Of a stretch of DNA of 19,181 nucleotides, positions 6,629 through 15,067 are shown piece after piece. The stretch is from Nitrospiraceae bacterium UBA6905. Its GTDB lineage: Bacteria > Nitrospirota > Thermodesulfovibrionia > Thermodesulfovibrionales > UBA6898. Where the stretch lies: positions 1 through 19,181 of the forward strand of contig DKBH01000083.1 in NCBI GenBank assembly GCA_002451165.1, written 5' to 3'. A model generated the notes under the pieces. That model was not told the DNA's origin. It saw only the letters and a list, made by a program, of their open reading frames with translations, and ran no database searches. Numbering within the stretch: position 1 is the first letter of the stretch; each line of letters begins with the position of its first letter. Position numbers and translations under genes: made by a program.

Positions 6629-7887
6629 GCGGCGCTCCGCAGTATAAGACGCTGAAGGGGATGCAGGATATTCTGCCTCCCGATACATTCCTCTGGCAGT
6701 CCGTTGAGCAGGCCGCGCACCGTATATTTTCGGCCTTTGGGTTCCAGGAAATCAGGGTTCCCGTGCTCGAGACGACATCTATCTTTTCCCGGTCGATCGG
6801 CGAACAGACCGATATTGTCGAGAAGGAGATGTATACTTTTACCGATAAGGGCGGCAGAAGCGTTTCTCTCAGGCCTGAAGGGACAGCTGCCGTAGTACGA
6901 AGTTTTGTTGAGCATAACCTCCACAGCCTCCCATCGCCCCAGAAGTTCTATTATTCCGGTCCGATGTTCCGGTATGAACGGCCCCAGTCCGGAAGGTTCC
7001 GGCAGTTCTTTCAGATCGGCGTAGAGGCATTTTCTGATCCGCACCCAAGGATGGATGCAGAGGTTATCTCGATGCTGGGTCGGTTTCTCATGGCTATCGG
7101 CCTGGAGCAAGTGTCCTTTCAGATCAATTCCATCGGGTGCGAACAGTGCAGACCTGCATACAAAGATGCGCTGCTCCTATTCTTTGCTGATAAGAAGGAA
7201 CATCTCTGCCCTGACTGTGTGAGAAGATTTGACCGCAACCCGCTGAGGATACTGGACTGCAAGGTCAGCAGATGCATTGAGGCACGTACAGGAGCGCCGA
7301 GGATAACTGACCACCTCTGCCAGGACTGCAGAATGCATTTCGGGAAGCTGCAGGAGCTGCTCGTGCTGCTTGACGTGTCCTTTACGGTCAATCCCGAAAT
7401 GGTAAGGGGTCTTGACTACTATACCAGGACCACGTTTGAGGTGACCAGTAAGGGCCTCGGCAGTCAGAATGCCGTAGCTGCCGGAGGAAGGTATAACCGG
7501 CTGGTGAAGGAATTCGGCGGACCGGACACGCCGGCAATCGGATTCGCTGTGGGCATGGAGCGTATTGCCGAGCTGCTGAAACGGTCGGTTTCCCTGACGT
7601 GGCCGGTACCCGCGGCATTTCTTGCAGCGCTCGGTGATACCGCGGGCAATGAAGTGCTCCGCATTGCGGACGTGCTCCGCCGTCAAAATCTCTGGGTTGA
7701 GGTCGGTGATTGCCATAGTTCTCTGAAGAGCCAGCTGCGCCGGGCGGACAGGCTTGCTGCACGGTTTGTATTTATTCTTGGTGATGAAGAACTGCGCTCA
7801 GGGACCCTGAAATGGAAAAATCTTGCTGATGCATCCCAGGGTGAAGTGAAGATTGCGGAACTTCAGGATTTCCTTACCGGGGGCTGA
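6625..7887 (+). CDS. hisS: Histidyl-tRNA synthetase
   Basis: HisRS is a class II synthetase that charges tRNA-His with histidine using ATP. The 420-residue product has the normal bacterial length. Motif 2 is FRYERPQSGRFRQF near residues 115-128. The histidine-specific loops are RGLDYYTRTTFEV (261-273) and AAGGRYNRL (285-293). Motif 3 is AIGFAVGMERI near 304-314. The last 90 residues form the anticodon-binding domain. The insertion region (about 169-235) holds several CxxC pairs (C172/C175, LCPDC, LCQDC) and NPLRILDCK, a pattern I know from other bacterial HisRS. The start is GTG at 6625, overlapping the divIVA stop. Confidence 0.97.
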   Translation: MSGAPQYKTLKGMQDILPPDTFLWQSVEQAAHRIFSAFGFQEIRVPVLETTSIFSRSIGEQTDIVEKEMYTFTDKGGRSVSLRPEGTAAVVRSFVEHNLHSLPSPQKFYYSGPMFRYERPQSGRFRQFFQIGVEAFSDPHPRMDAEVISMLGRFLMAIGLEQVSFQINSIGCEQCRPAYKDALLLFFADKKEHLCPDCVRRFDRNPLRILDCKVSRCIEARTGAPRITDHLCQDCRMHFGKLQELLVLLDVSFTVNPEMVRGLDYYTRTTFEVTSKGLGSQNAVAAGGRYNRLVKEFGGPDTPAIGFAVGMERIAELLKRSVSLTWPVPAAFLAALGDTAGNEVLRIADVLRRQNLWVEVGDCHSSLKSQLRRADRLAARFVFILGDEELRSGTLKWKNLADASQGEVKIAELQDFLTGG

Positions 7888-7951
7888 TGACAGAATTCTC
7901 CCTTCAGGCTAGTGCCAACGTCTTTTCATTTTGGGATGAGCACAACAAACC

Positions 7952-8896
7952 ATGAAGTATAAAGGGCATATCCCGGGGCTCTTTCTGGCTTCTGTTATTG
8001 CGCTTCTTTCCGTGTATATTGCTACGTTTCATCCATCTTTTGATGCACTGGTAATATCCATAATCATCGGCATGATATGTAATATCCTGCTCAGTGAACG
8101 TTCCCTGATTATGCAGGGGGCGGCCTCGGCCATAGGTTTTTATCTTCCTGCGGGAATTGCTCTTTACGGTACGCAACTTTCTCTTATCGGCGTGAAGACA
8201 AGTCTTTTTGTCAGCATCTTCCTGGTTGTTATGATGACCTTTAGCATCACGTTGGTACTTTCGAGAATTTTTCATCTGAATGCACGAATTGCCATTCTTC
8301 TTGCATCGGGCCTTTCTGTCTGTGGGGCGTCGGCTATAGCAGTCGTATCACCGCTCATTGCTGCTAAACGGGAGGATACCTCGATAGCAATCCTGTCGGT
8401 TATGATGCTCGGCCTTATTAGTATGCTATCCTATCCGCTGCTGTATGACGTTATGCTGTTCACGAAAGATGAGTTCACCTTTATGGCAGGTGCAACACTG
8501 CCGATGATAGGACAGGTAAAAGTTGCGGCAGGAAATGTCTGTTCTGAATGTGCAAACAGCGCACTGCAGATCAAGCTGGTACGTGTAGCATTCCTCGTCT
8601 TCCTTATTCCGCTGACCATGATTCTGTCCAGGAATCGTGAAAGACAGATTCTGGTGCCCTGGTTCATAGTCGGATTTCTGCTACTTTCGGTCCTGTCGAA
8701 TGCGTTACAATCCCTGAAAGACATCCTCTATATTGGCAGAGCCGCAGGCACCTTCTGCCTTTCCGCAGGTCTTGCCGCAATAGGACTTTCGGTCGATTTT
8801 GATGCGATTATCGAGGAGGGCCTGTCTTCGCTCGGCATTGTTTTTGCCTCTTGGCTGGCCGTCATGATAGTCGTGTTTCTCTTCAGGAATATTTGA
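7952..8896 (+). CDS. YeiH/UPF0324 family membrane protein (putative sulfate exporter family)
   Basis: This is an integral membrane protein of 314 residues with about nine or ten hydrophobic helices. It matches the YeiH/UPF0324 family (PF03601) by LPAGIALYGTQLSL near 62-77, the central signature LSVCGASAIAVVSPLIAAKRED near 116-137, VKVAAG, and the ending FCLSAGLAAIGLSVDF. The family is named for putative sulfate export, but transport of taurine-derived sulfite or other anions has also been proposed; the substrate here is unknown. No clear Shine-Dalgarno sequence precedes the ATG and the 64-base gap from hisS shows no clear promoter. The stop lies three bases before the GTG chosen for the sensor kinase, or overlaps an alternative TTG start, which ties the transporter to the signalling genes. 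Confidence 0.85.
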   Translation: MKYKGHIPGLFLASVIALLSVYIATFHPSFDALVISIIIGMICNILLSERSLIMQGAASAIGFYLPAGIALYGTQLSLIGVKTSLFVSIFLVVMMTFSITLVLSRIFHLNARIAILLASGLSVCGASAIAVVSPLIAAKREDTSIAILSVMMLGLISMLSYPLLYDVMLFTKDEFTFMAGATLPMIGQVKVAAGNVCSECANSALQIKLVRVAFLVFLIPLTMILSRNRERQILVPWFIVGFLLLSVLSNALQSLKDILYIGRAAGTFCLSAGLAAIGLSVDFDAIIEEGLSSLGIVFASWLAVMIVVFLFRNI

Positions 8897-8898
8897 TT

Positions 8899-11800
8899 GT
8901 GCTTAAGAGAAGGATCATCACGCGTCTCATGAGCCTGCTGCTGGCATTCGCCCTGCTGATCATGATTCCCTATTCCCTAACCATCTTCATGCAGGTGAAA
9001 AAGATGAACCTACAGGAAGAGGCTCTGAGCAGACAAGCTGTCCATGACGGAAATGCTGTTCATCAGGAATTCACCTCCCGGCTGTTCGACCAGATGGTAC
9101 CATTTACGGTCTATACGCTCATCCTGGCCTTCCTCCTGTCTCTTTTTTTTCTGAGGAAAATGCTGATATCGCTGAAAAACCTCAGAACGGGACCAAAGGA
9201 GATGATGGCGGGAAATCTGGATGTTCAGCTTGATGTTCTGACCGAGGACGAACTCGGTGAAGTGACAAGAGCGTTCAATGATATGGCTGTTTCGCTGAAA
9301 AAGAAAACCCAGGAGCTTGAGCAGAAGAATAGGTATGTACATGCCATGTTAGATCCCCTCTGGGTCATTGACCAGGAGTACAGGATCGTCGACATAAATC
9401 CTGCCTTTACGAGGATGTTCGGTCATGCCAGGGAGGACATAGTCGGCGCTTCGGTTTACGATCTTCTTGATGAGAAAAACTCGTTGATGATGAGAAAACA
9501 GCTGTCCAAGAGATGGCGTGAGGGGACTGAGTCCATTTCTGAACTGAATATTCTGTCCAAAGATGGTATGTCGATCCCGGTCCTTGTCAGCGGGTCACCC
9601 ATTTTTTCGGGAGGTCAGATCGTGGCCCAGATAGAAATCCTTAAGGACTTCAGGGAGCAGAGCAGCCTGCGGGCTGAACTGCAGAACTCGCTCGATTATA
9701 TCGAAACGATCATGAACAGCATTCCGGACGAGATGATCGTTCTCGACCGCAGGCATAAAATAATTATGGCTAACCAAATTGCGGTTCAACATGCTGATCA
9801 GGAATTGACCGGCCAGCTCTGCTATAAGGCATTACGCGGTTCTGCCATTCCATGCTGGTCGAAGGGGCACGAATGCCCCACCCATGCTGTTTTTGCAGAT
9901 GGCAAAAGTCACAGGATCATCCATGAGCATACCGATGGACACGGCAGGGTCAAGTTTCTTGAGATCCTTGCCAGTCCGGTAAAAGACTCATCGGGTGCCG
10001 TGCTGCAGGTCATTGAGCTTTTCAGGGATGTTACGGAGCGGATGGCGCAAGAAGCGGAGATTGTCCGTAAGAACAGGGAGCTCACGGTGCTGAACAATGT
10101 TTCCGGAATTCTCAGCCGGTCGCTCAAACCCGATGAAATATTTACGAAGGTGCTCGAAACAATGAGCGAACTGCTGTCCATGGATGGGGGAGGCATATTC
10201 TTCCTGGATGAAGGAACGAAGGAATTAGTCTGCCAGTATCACACCGGCATCGCAGATGATTATGTCAGAAGGATCAGCAGAATCCGTCTCGGAGAAGACT
10301 TGCCGGGAAAGGTCGCCGTCACCGGTCAGCTTGTTTCCACTTCGGATATCTCTCGTGACCACCGGGTCGGAAGGTCTGTCATCAGGCATTCCAGTATTCG
10401 CGGATATTGTTGTATCCCGGTCAAAGGGAAGGAGCGGATTATCGGCGTCTTGAGTCTTTTCAGCTTCAACGCACATGTATTTACCCCCGAGGAGGAGAGT
10501 ATTCTGTCTGCGGTCGGTGCGATGACCGGCATGGCATTGGAGAATATCCGGTTGTATGAGAAACAGCGTCTCATGTACGACCAGCAAAAGAAGCGCTGGG
10601 AAGATGAGCATCAACACCTGCTGAGCATGTCTGCAAAGCTTGGCGCCGAGATTGAGATTGAGGATATCATGACTCAGGTCCTGGGGCTGTTGCGGCTGAC
10701 ATTCCGGGCGGATTTTGCCTGGATGCTCGTCAACGAACCATCCGGTAGTCTCGTGCTCAAATCTTCTACACAACCGGAAACAAGCGGGGGAGATATCATG
10801 TACGCTTCTGACGTAAGTTCCCTCGAAAGCTATGCTCTTTCCCGAAGACAGACAGTGACGGTGTCCGATATACGTGAGGGGGAAAGATTTTATGTTGCTC
10901 CCGCTGTTGCTGCTTATCATGCTGCTGTAGCCGTGCCTATGTTTATCGGTGATAAGCCGGTCGGTGTCTTCACGCTGTATCATTTAATTCAGAGGGATTT
11001 CAAGGAGGAAGAGATCCATTTTCTTGAGATCATGGCAAATATGATCTCGGTGGCCCTTGAACGGTCGGAATATTACCGCCGCGCCGGAAGTGAAAAGGAT
11101 ATCGCAGACACTATTGTGCAGAGCGTTGTTGACGGGATCATGACGGTCGACCGGCAGTTCAACGTGATAGCGGTGAATGCCGCGTTTGAGAGAATGACCG
11201 GCGTCGGGCACGGCAGGGCTGTTGGCATGTCCGTTTGCGATACGTTCAGATTTAGCGATGAAAATATCGATTTTCGCATACGACTGGCTGAATCCATTGA
11301 AGAGGCGGCGATGAGGAAGGCTGTCTCCCGTTCTTCTGTCCTTACGACGCGGTACGGCAACAGAATTCCCGTGACCATAAGCAGTTCTCCTATACTTGGC
11401 AAGAATGGAGCCGTTTCCGGCATTGTGAACCTAATACGGGACATAAGCCGAGAAATCGAGCTGGACAGAATGAAGACCGAGCTTGTGCGGTCGGTATCCC
11501 ATGAGTTCAGAACGCCTCTCTCGGCTATTGTCGGTATGACCGAGATGCTGCTGCAGGGAGAGGTGGAAGAGAGCAGGGCCGAGAAGTATCTTTCCATTAT
11601 CAGGAACGAAGGTCTGAGGCTGGCGAGGATGGTGACCGAGCTTCTGAGTCTTGCGCGCTTTGACAGCGGGAAGGAAACCATGAAGTTCTGTCGCATCGAT
11701 AGCGAAGCGCTGCTGAAGGTTGTTCTTAGTACCCTTGCCGTTCCTATCGAAAGCCATGGTGCAGTGATCGAATATGCGATTCAGGGAGCGAACCATCTGC

Positions 11801-12144
11801 TGGGAGATGAAGAAAAGCTAAAGCAGGTGCTGATACATCTGATCGATAACGCTTTAACATTCTCTGACGAAGGATGTATGATACAAGTAGAAATTCGGCG
11901 TCACGGAGATATGGTTGATATTGCGGTCGGGGATGACGGCTGGGGAATCCCGGCAGAGGACATCGAACATCTTACGGAACGTTTCTACCGGGGAAAGCAT
12001 GGCGATAAGGTAAAAGGCACGGGTCTCGGACTCGCGCTTTGTAAGGAGATCGTGAGTATGCATGACGGCAGCATGTCAGTAAATAGCATATGGGGAAAAG
12101 GCACGACGGTGACGATCAGCATTCCGCATAGGGGGGTTGCGTGA
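8899..12144 (+). CDS. Membrane sensor histidine kinase with HAMP, three PAS and two GAF domains
   Basis: The protein has 1081 residues. Order: membrane helix (about 11-31), a short external loop of some 35 residues, second helix (67-90), HAMP (87-140), PAS (148-255), PAS (265-385), GAF (400-550), GAF (580-720), PAS (735-850), HisKA dimer domain with phosphoacceptor H868 in SVSHEFRTPLSAI, and the ATPase domain with N984 (LIDNAL), DDGWGIP (1012-1018), GTGLGLALCK and a final GKGTTVTI. It should autophosphorylate H868 and pass phosphate to the regulator encoded next. The second PAS has cysteines C308, C319 and C326, a possible metal or redox site. The small outside loop argues for cytoplasmic or membrane sensing. 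The start is GTG at 8899 with AGGA 10 bases upstream; TTG at 8893 is an alternative. The stop overlaps the regulator start (GTGA). Confidence 0.93.
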   Translation: MLKRRIITRLMSLLLAFALLIMIPYSLTIFMQVKKMNLQEEALSRQAVHDGNAVHQEFTSRLFDQMVPFTVYTLILAFLLSLFFLRKMLISLKNLRTGPKEMMAGNLDVQLDVLTEDELGEVTRAFNDMAVSLKKKTQELEQKNRYVHAMLDPLWVIDQEYRIVDINPAFTRMFGHAREDIVGASVYDLLDEKNSLMMRKQLSKRWREGTESISELNILSKDGMSIPVLVSGSPIFSGGQIVAQIEILKDFREQSSLRAELQNSLDYIETIMNSIPDEMIVLDRRHKIIMANQIAVQHADQELTGQLCYKALRGSAIPCWSKGHECPTHAVFADGKSHRIIHEHTDGHGRVKFLEILASPVKDSSGAVLQVIELFRDVTERMAQEAEIVRKNRELTVLNNVSGILSRSLKPDEIFTKVLETMSELLSMDGGGIFFLDEGTKELVCQYHTGIADDYVRRISRIRLGEDLPGKVAVTGQLVSTSDISRDHRVGRSVIRHSSIRGYCCIPVKGKERIIGVLSLFSFNAHVFTPEEESILSAVGAMTGMALENIRLYEKQRLMYDQQKKRWEDEHQHLLSMSAKLGAEIEIEDIMTQVLGLLRLTFRADFAWMLVNEPSGSLVLKSSTQPETSGGDIMYASDVSSLESYALSRRQTVTVSDIREGERFYVAPAVAAYHAAVAVPMFIGDKPVGVFTLYHLIQRDFKEEEIHFLEIMANMISVALERSEYYRRAGSEKDIADTIVQSVVDGIMTVDRQFNVIAVNAAFERMTGVGHGRAVGMSVCDTFRFSDENIDFRIRLAESIEEAAMRKAVSRSSVLTTRYGNRIPVTISSSPILGKNGAVSGIVNLIRDISREIELDRMKTELVRSVSHEFRTPLSAIVGMTEMLLQGEVEESRAEKYLSIIRNEGLRLARMVTELLSLARFDSGKETMKFCRIDSEALLKVVLSTLAVPIESHGAVIEYAIQGANHLLGDEEKLKQVLIHLIDNALTFSDEGCMIQVEIRRHGDMVDIAVGDDGWGIPAEDIEHLTERFYRGKHGDKVKGTGLGLALCKEIVSMHDGSMSVNSIWGKGTTVTISIPHRGVA

Positions 12145-12509
12145 GCAAGGTTCTGGTCGTGGACGATGAACCATTTATTCTGATGATGATTGAGGACAAG
12201 CTCAAGACCGCTCAGATAGATGTCGTTACGGTGCGTGAGAGCCAGTACGCTCTGGAGTACATACGAAAGGAGCGGCCTGACCTGGTGATTCTTGACTGGA
12301 TGATGCCCGGCCTGAGCGGTATAGAGCTCTGCAAGATGATCAAAGCCGATCCTACGCTCCAAGACCTTCCTATTTTTATGCTTACGGCAAAAGGACAGGA
12401 TGCTGATGAAGAGAAGGGTATGCAGTGCGGCGTTAAGAGATATATAACCAAGCCTTTCAGCCCCAAGTCACTTCTTGAGATGGTGCGGGAAACCATTGGC
12501 AGTCTATAA
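12141..12509 (+). CDS. Single-domain response regulator (REC)
   Basis: The 122-residue product is a receiver domain with no output domain. Acidic pocket D8/D9, phosphoacceptor D52 in LVILDWMMPG, switch T82 and K104 in YITKPFSP are all present. It most likely takes phosphate from the overlapping sensor kinase. With no DNA-binding part it must act through protein contacts, and the GAF/HD-GYP-like protein encoded next is the natural target. Regulators of the RpfG type carry the same two modules fused. The start is GTG at 12141, sharing GTGA with the kinase stop. The downstream reading frame is already open before this gene ends. Confidence 0.95.
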   Translation: MSKVLVVDDEPFILMMIEDKLKTAQIDVVTVRESQYALEYIRKERPDLVILDWMMPGLSGIELCKMIKADPTLQDLPIFMLTAKGQDADEEKGMQCGVKRYITKPFSPKSLLEMVRETIGSL

Positions 12510-13608
12510 CTATAAGGATGATCTTACGGCGACCGTGCAGGAGCTGAGCCATGCCTATGAAGAGCTTTCCCTCCTGTACCGGATGGCGGGAATGTTTGCA
12601 TCGCTCAGTATCGACGACATCTGTTCCCGCATGGTGGATGAGGCGATTGATAGCATCGGCGTCAAGACGGCAGCTGTGCTTCTCCTCGACGAAAAGACCG
12701 GCGTTCTCCATACCAAGATATCCAGAGGGGCGTGGGATAATACGCGCACCTATTCCCGTGATGCTGAGGTCTTCTGGAAGACGATCCGGACGCGGAAACC
12801 GTCGGCTTTCTGCAGGCTCGCCGAAACCCCGTATCGGGATGATATTCCCGGCGTGCGGTCACTGTTGGTATGTCCTATTCAGGGCAAGGGAAGGACCATT
12901 GGTACAATCGCTGTGGCTGACAAGGAAGGGAATCAGGAATTTTTTTCGAGCGACACAAAACTTCTGATGGCAATCTCTTCACAGGCGGGTCTTTCAGTGG
13001 AGAATGCCATGCTCTATGCAGAACTGGAAGGATTATTGCTGGGTGCTATTCGATCCCTCGTAAAAGCACTGGAGGCCACATCACATTGGACTGCCGGACA
13101 CACGGAGCGCGTTACGGAATACGCCTTGGCGATAGGCCGGGTGCTGAATCTTGAGGCGGATATGCTGGAGAAACTGAAAATAAGCGCGCTTCTGCATGAT
13201 ATTGGGAAGATAGCGACACCGCGAGAGATCTTGAATAAGAATGATGCCCTGAGTGAACAGGAACTAATTGAGATCAAGAAGCACCCGGGGGTCGGCGCGG
13301 AAATCCTGGGCGAAATGGTGAAATTCAATGAGGTCATACTCTGCATTAAGTACCATCACGAGCACTGGAACGGCAAGAACGGCATCTTTGGATTGAAGTA
13401 TGAGGAGATTCCGCTCCTGGCAAGGATTCTTTCGGTTGCCGATACCTTTGATGCCCTCACCTCGGATAGGCCATACCGGCCGCGCAGGAACAGAGAAGAG
13501 GCAATTCAGGAGATCAGGCGATGTTCGGGCAGCCAGTTTGACCCCTCCGTGGTCGGTGCCTTTATCGCCTGGGTCAGCACCACTACCCTACCACATCAAG
13601 CTCTCTGA
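12496..13608 (+). CDS. GAF domain protein with degenerate HD-GYP domain
   Basis: With the chosen TTG start the product has 370 residues: a short coiled coil (5-28), a GAF domain (about 30-170) and an HD-GYP-like domain (185-360). HD-GYP enzymes break down cyclic di-GMP. The metal-binding set appears intact: H202 (GHTER), H234-D235 (LLHDIGK), H263 (KKHPGVGAEI), H287-H288 and D316 (SVADTFDALTSDRPYRP). The usual HHExxDGxGYPxGL is, however, HHEHWNGKNGIFGL here, so the D and the GYP triplet are lost. Cleavage of cyclic di-GMP is therefore uncertain. The start is not settled: TTG 12475, TTG 12496 or GTG 12535 are possible, none with a strong ribosome site. Overlap with the regulator suggests coupled translation. 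The last 26 bases overlap the convergent TatD fusion gene. Confidence 0.85.
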   Translation: MAVYNYKDDLTATVQELSHAYEELSLLYRMAGMFASLSIDDICSRMVDEAIDSIGVKTAAVLLLDEKTGVLHTKISRGAWDNTRTYSRDAEVFWKTIRTRKPSAFCRLAETPYRDDIPGVRSLLVCPIQGKGRTIGTIAVADKEGNQEFFSSDTKLLMAISSQAGLSVENAMLYAELEGLLLGAIRSLVKALEATSHWTAGHTERVTEYALAIGRVLNLEADMLEKLKISALLHDIGKIATPREILNKNDALSEQELIEIKKHPGVGAEILGEMVKFNEVILCIKYHHEHWNGKNGIFGLKYEEIPLLARILSVADTFDALTSDRPYRPRRNREEAIQEIRRCSGSQFDPSVVGAFIAWVSTTTLPHQAL

Positions 13609-15067
13609 CCCTGAATGCGGCGCCGAGCTGCTCCGCTAACTCCCTGCATCGCATAATGTCAACGCCGGGCATGTCCACGGCAGTTATCTGAACGTCGGGC
13701 ACCGACTCCTTTGCATCCCTGATGAACTTGATCACTGCACTAAAGGCGTCGGGGAACGAGGGGCCGCAAATCCTGGTATAGGTTTCTTCGTCCTGGGCAT
13801 CAAGACTGATGGAAATGCTGTCGACAATGCCCTTCAGTTCGGGGATGATATTTCTGCCGTGAATCAGGTTCGCATGACCGTTGGTGTTGATCCTTACGCG
13901 GCCATGCCGCGCCTTTACCCATTGTGCAATGCTCTTGACGGTTTCAAGTCTCATAAGGGGTTCCCCGTAACCGCAGAAAACAATCTCGCGGTACCGGGCA
14001 GGATCACCTATCTTTGCCTTCAACTCTTCTTCGGTCGGCTCGCGCGACAGCCTGAGCCGGTGCCCTTTGACATAGTCGGAATGGAACTTAACGCAGAAAG
14101 AGCATCTGTTTGTGCAGCGGTTGGTGATATTGAGATAGAGGCTATCTCGTATCTGGTATGCTATTTCGCCCTCATCAGGAAGCCACCCAATGCGGAACAA
14201 GCGTTTCGCATTTAGCGTTGTTATCCGCGCAATGTCCTGCAAACTGACACCTCTGAGCTCGGCAATCCGTTTCGCCGTGTGCACCAGATAGGCTGGTTCA
14301 TTCCGTTTCCCCCGGAAGGGTTCAGGTGTCAGATAGGGCGCATCGGTTTCGATCAGGAGATAGTCATCCGGAACCATCCTCGCCAGTTTCTGCAGGCCCT
14401 GCGCCTTTTTGAAAGTTACCGGTCCTGCAAGAGAGATGGAGAACCCGAGGGCCATGACCTGATCAGCCATAGCCATATCTCCCGAAAAACAGTGAAAGAC
14501 CCCACTGGAAACGCCGGAACTGCGCACGATCTCCAGTGTGTCGCTGTCTGCCTCCCTGCAGTGAATGACTACAGGCAGTCCGGTTTTTATTGCGAGCAGA
14601 AGGTGTTGTTCAAAAACTCTTCGCTGAACGTGGCGCGGGGAATGATCATAATGGAAATCAAGGCCTGTTTCACCGATGGCTACAACCTTTGCCGACCGGG
14701 CCAGATCTTTTAAGCGGTGATATGATTCATCGGTGAATTCCTTAGCATCATGAGGATGAATGCCGACTGATGCGTAGATGTCGCCATGCTGTTCCGCGAG
14801 CGCAACGCCCTTCAGCGTACCTTCAAGGTCTGAGCCTATCGTGATGAGCGATTCAATACCCGCTGCACGGGATCGGGCGATGACGTCATCGCGGTCCCGG
14901 TCAAATTCCTTCATCTCGATATGGCAGTGCGTATCGATAAGTGCCGAAGATGGCTCAGAAGTAGCAGTCGCCGCATCGGTTGACGGCGCGTCTTCATCAT
15001 TGCAGCGTTTCACCGGAAGCCCGCGTCCCGTCTCTGATATGCAGCATCCCCTGCCGCAGTCATGCAC
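13583..15067 (-). CDS. TatD family hydrolase fused to a radical SAM domain
   Basis: The product has 494 residues with two enzymes in one chain. Residues about 43-300 are a TatD metal-dependent hydrolase (DNase-like amidohydrolase fold), with metal ligands H47 and H49 (DTHCHI), E133 (GETGLDFHY), H169 (VVIHCREA), H192 (FHCFSG) and D242 (ETDAPYLTPEPFRGK). Residues 318-494 are a small radical SAM domain with C328-x3-C332-x2-C335 in NRCTNRCSFC and FCGYGEP; it resembles the TatD-linked radical SAM family TIGR04038. The two domains are sometimes separate neighbours elsewhere. The first 42 residues are an unusual leader with four cysteines and a low-complexity Ala/Ser/Thr part. The start is GTG at 15067, overlapping apgM by eight bases; a GTG at codon 19 is another option. 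The substrates are unknown. Confidence 0.9.
   Translation of the reverse strand: MHDCGRGCCISETGRGLPVKRCNDEDAPSTDAATATSEPSSALIDTHCHIEMKEFDRDRDDVIARSRAAGIESLITIGSDLEGTLKGVALAEQHGDIYASVGIHPHDAKEFTDESYHRLKDLARSAKVVAIGETGLDFHYDHSPRHVQRRVFEQHLLLAIKTGLPVVIHCREADSDTLEIVRSSGVSSGVFHCFSGDMAMADQVMALGFSISLAGPVTFKKAQGLQKLARMVPDDYLLIETDAPYLTPEPFRGKRNEPAYLVHTAKRIAELRGVSLQDIARITTLNAKRLFRIGWLPDEGEIAYQIRDSLYLNITNRCTNRCSFCVKFHSDYVKGHRLRLSREPTEEELKAKIGDPARYREIVFCGYGEPLMRLETVKSIAQWVKARHGRVRINTNGHANLIHGRNIIPELKGIVDSISISLDAQDEETYTRICGPSFPDAFSAVIKFIRDAKESVPDVQITAVDMPGVDIMRCRELAEQLGAAFRVRELDVVG

Noticed and set aside
5903..6688. Minus-strand open frame of 261 codons
   Set aside because: It is antisense to yggT, divIVA and the hisS start. 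The leucine-rich composition mirrors the Glu/Lys-rich DivIVA coiled coil.
10225..10983. Minus-strand open frame of 252 codons
   Set aside because: It is antisense to the GAF domains of the sensor kinase and shows no recognisable protein pattern.
12475..12495. TTG at 12475 as the start of the HD-GYP-like protein
   Set aside because: It would add seven residues (MRWCGKP) unlike the following coiled coil and lacks a ribosome site. It is kept only as an alternative.
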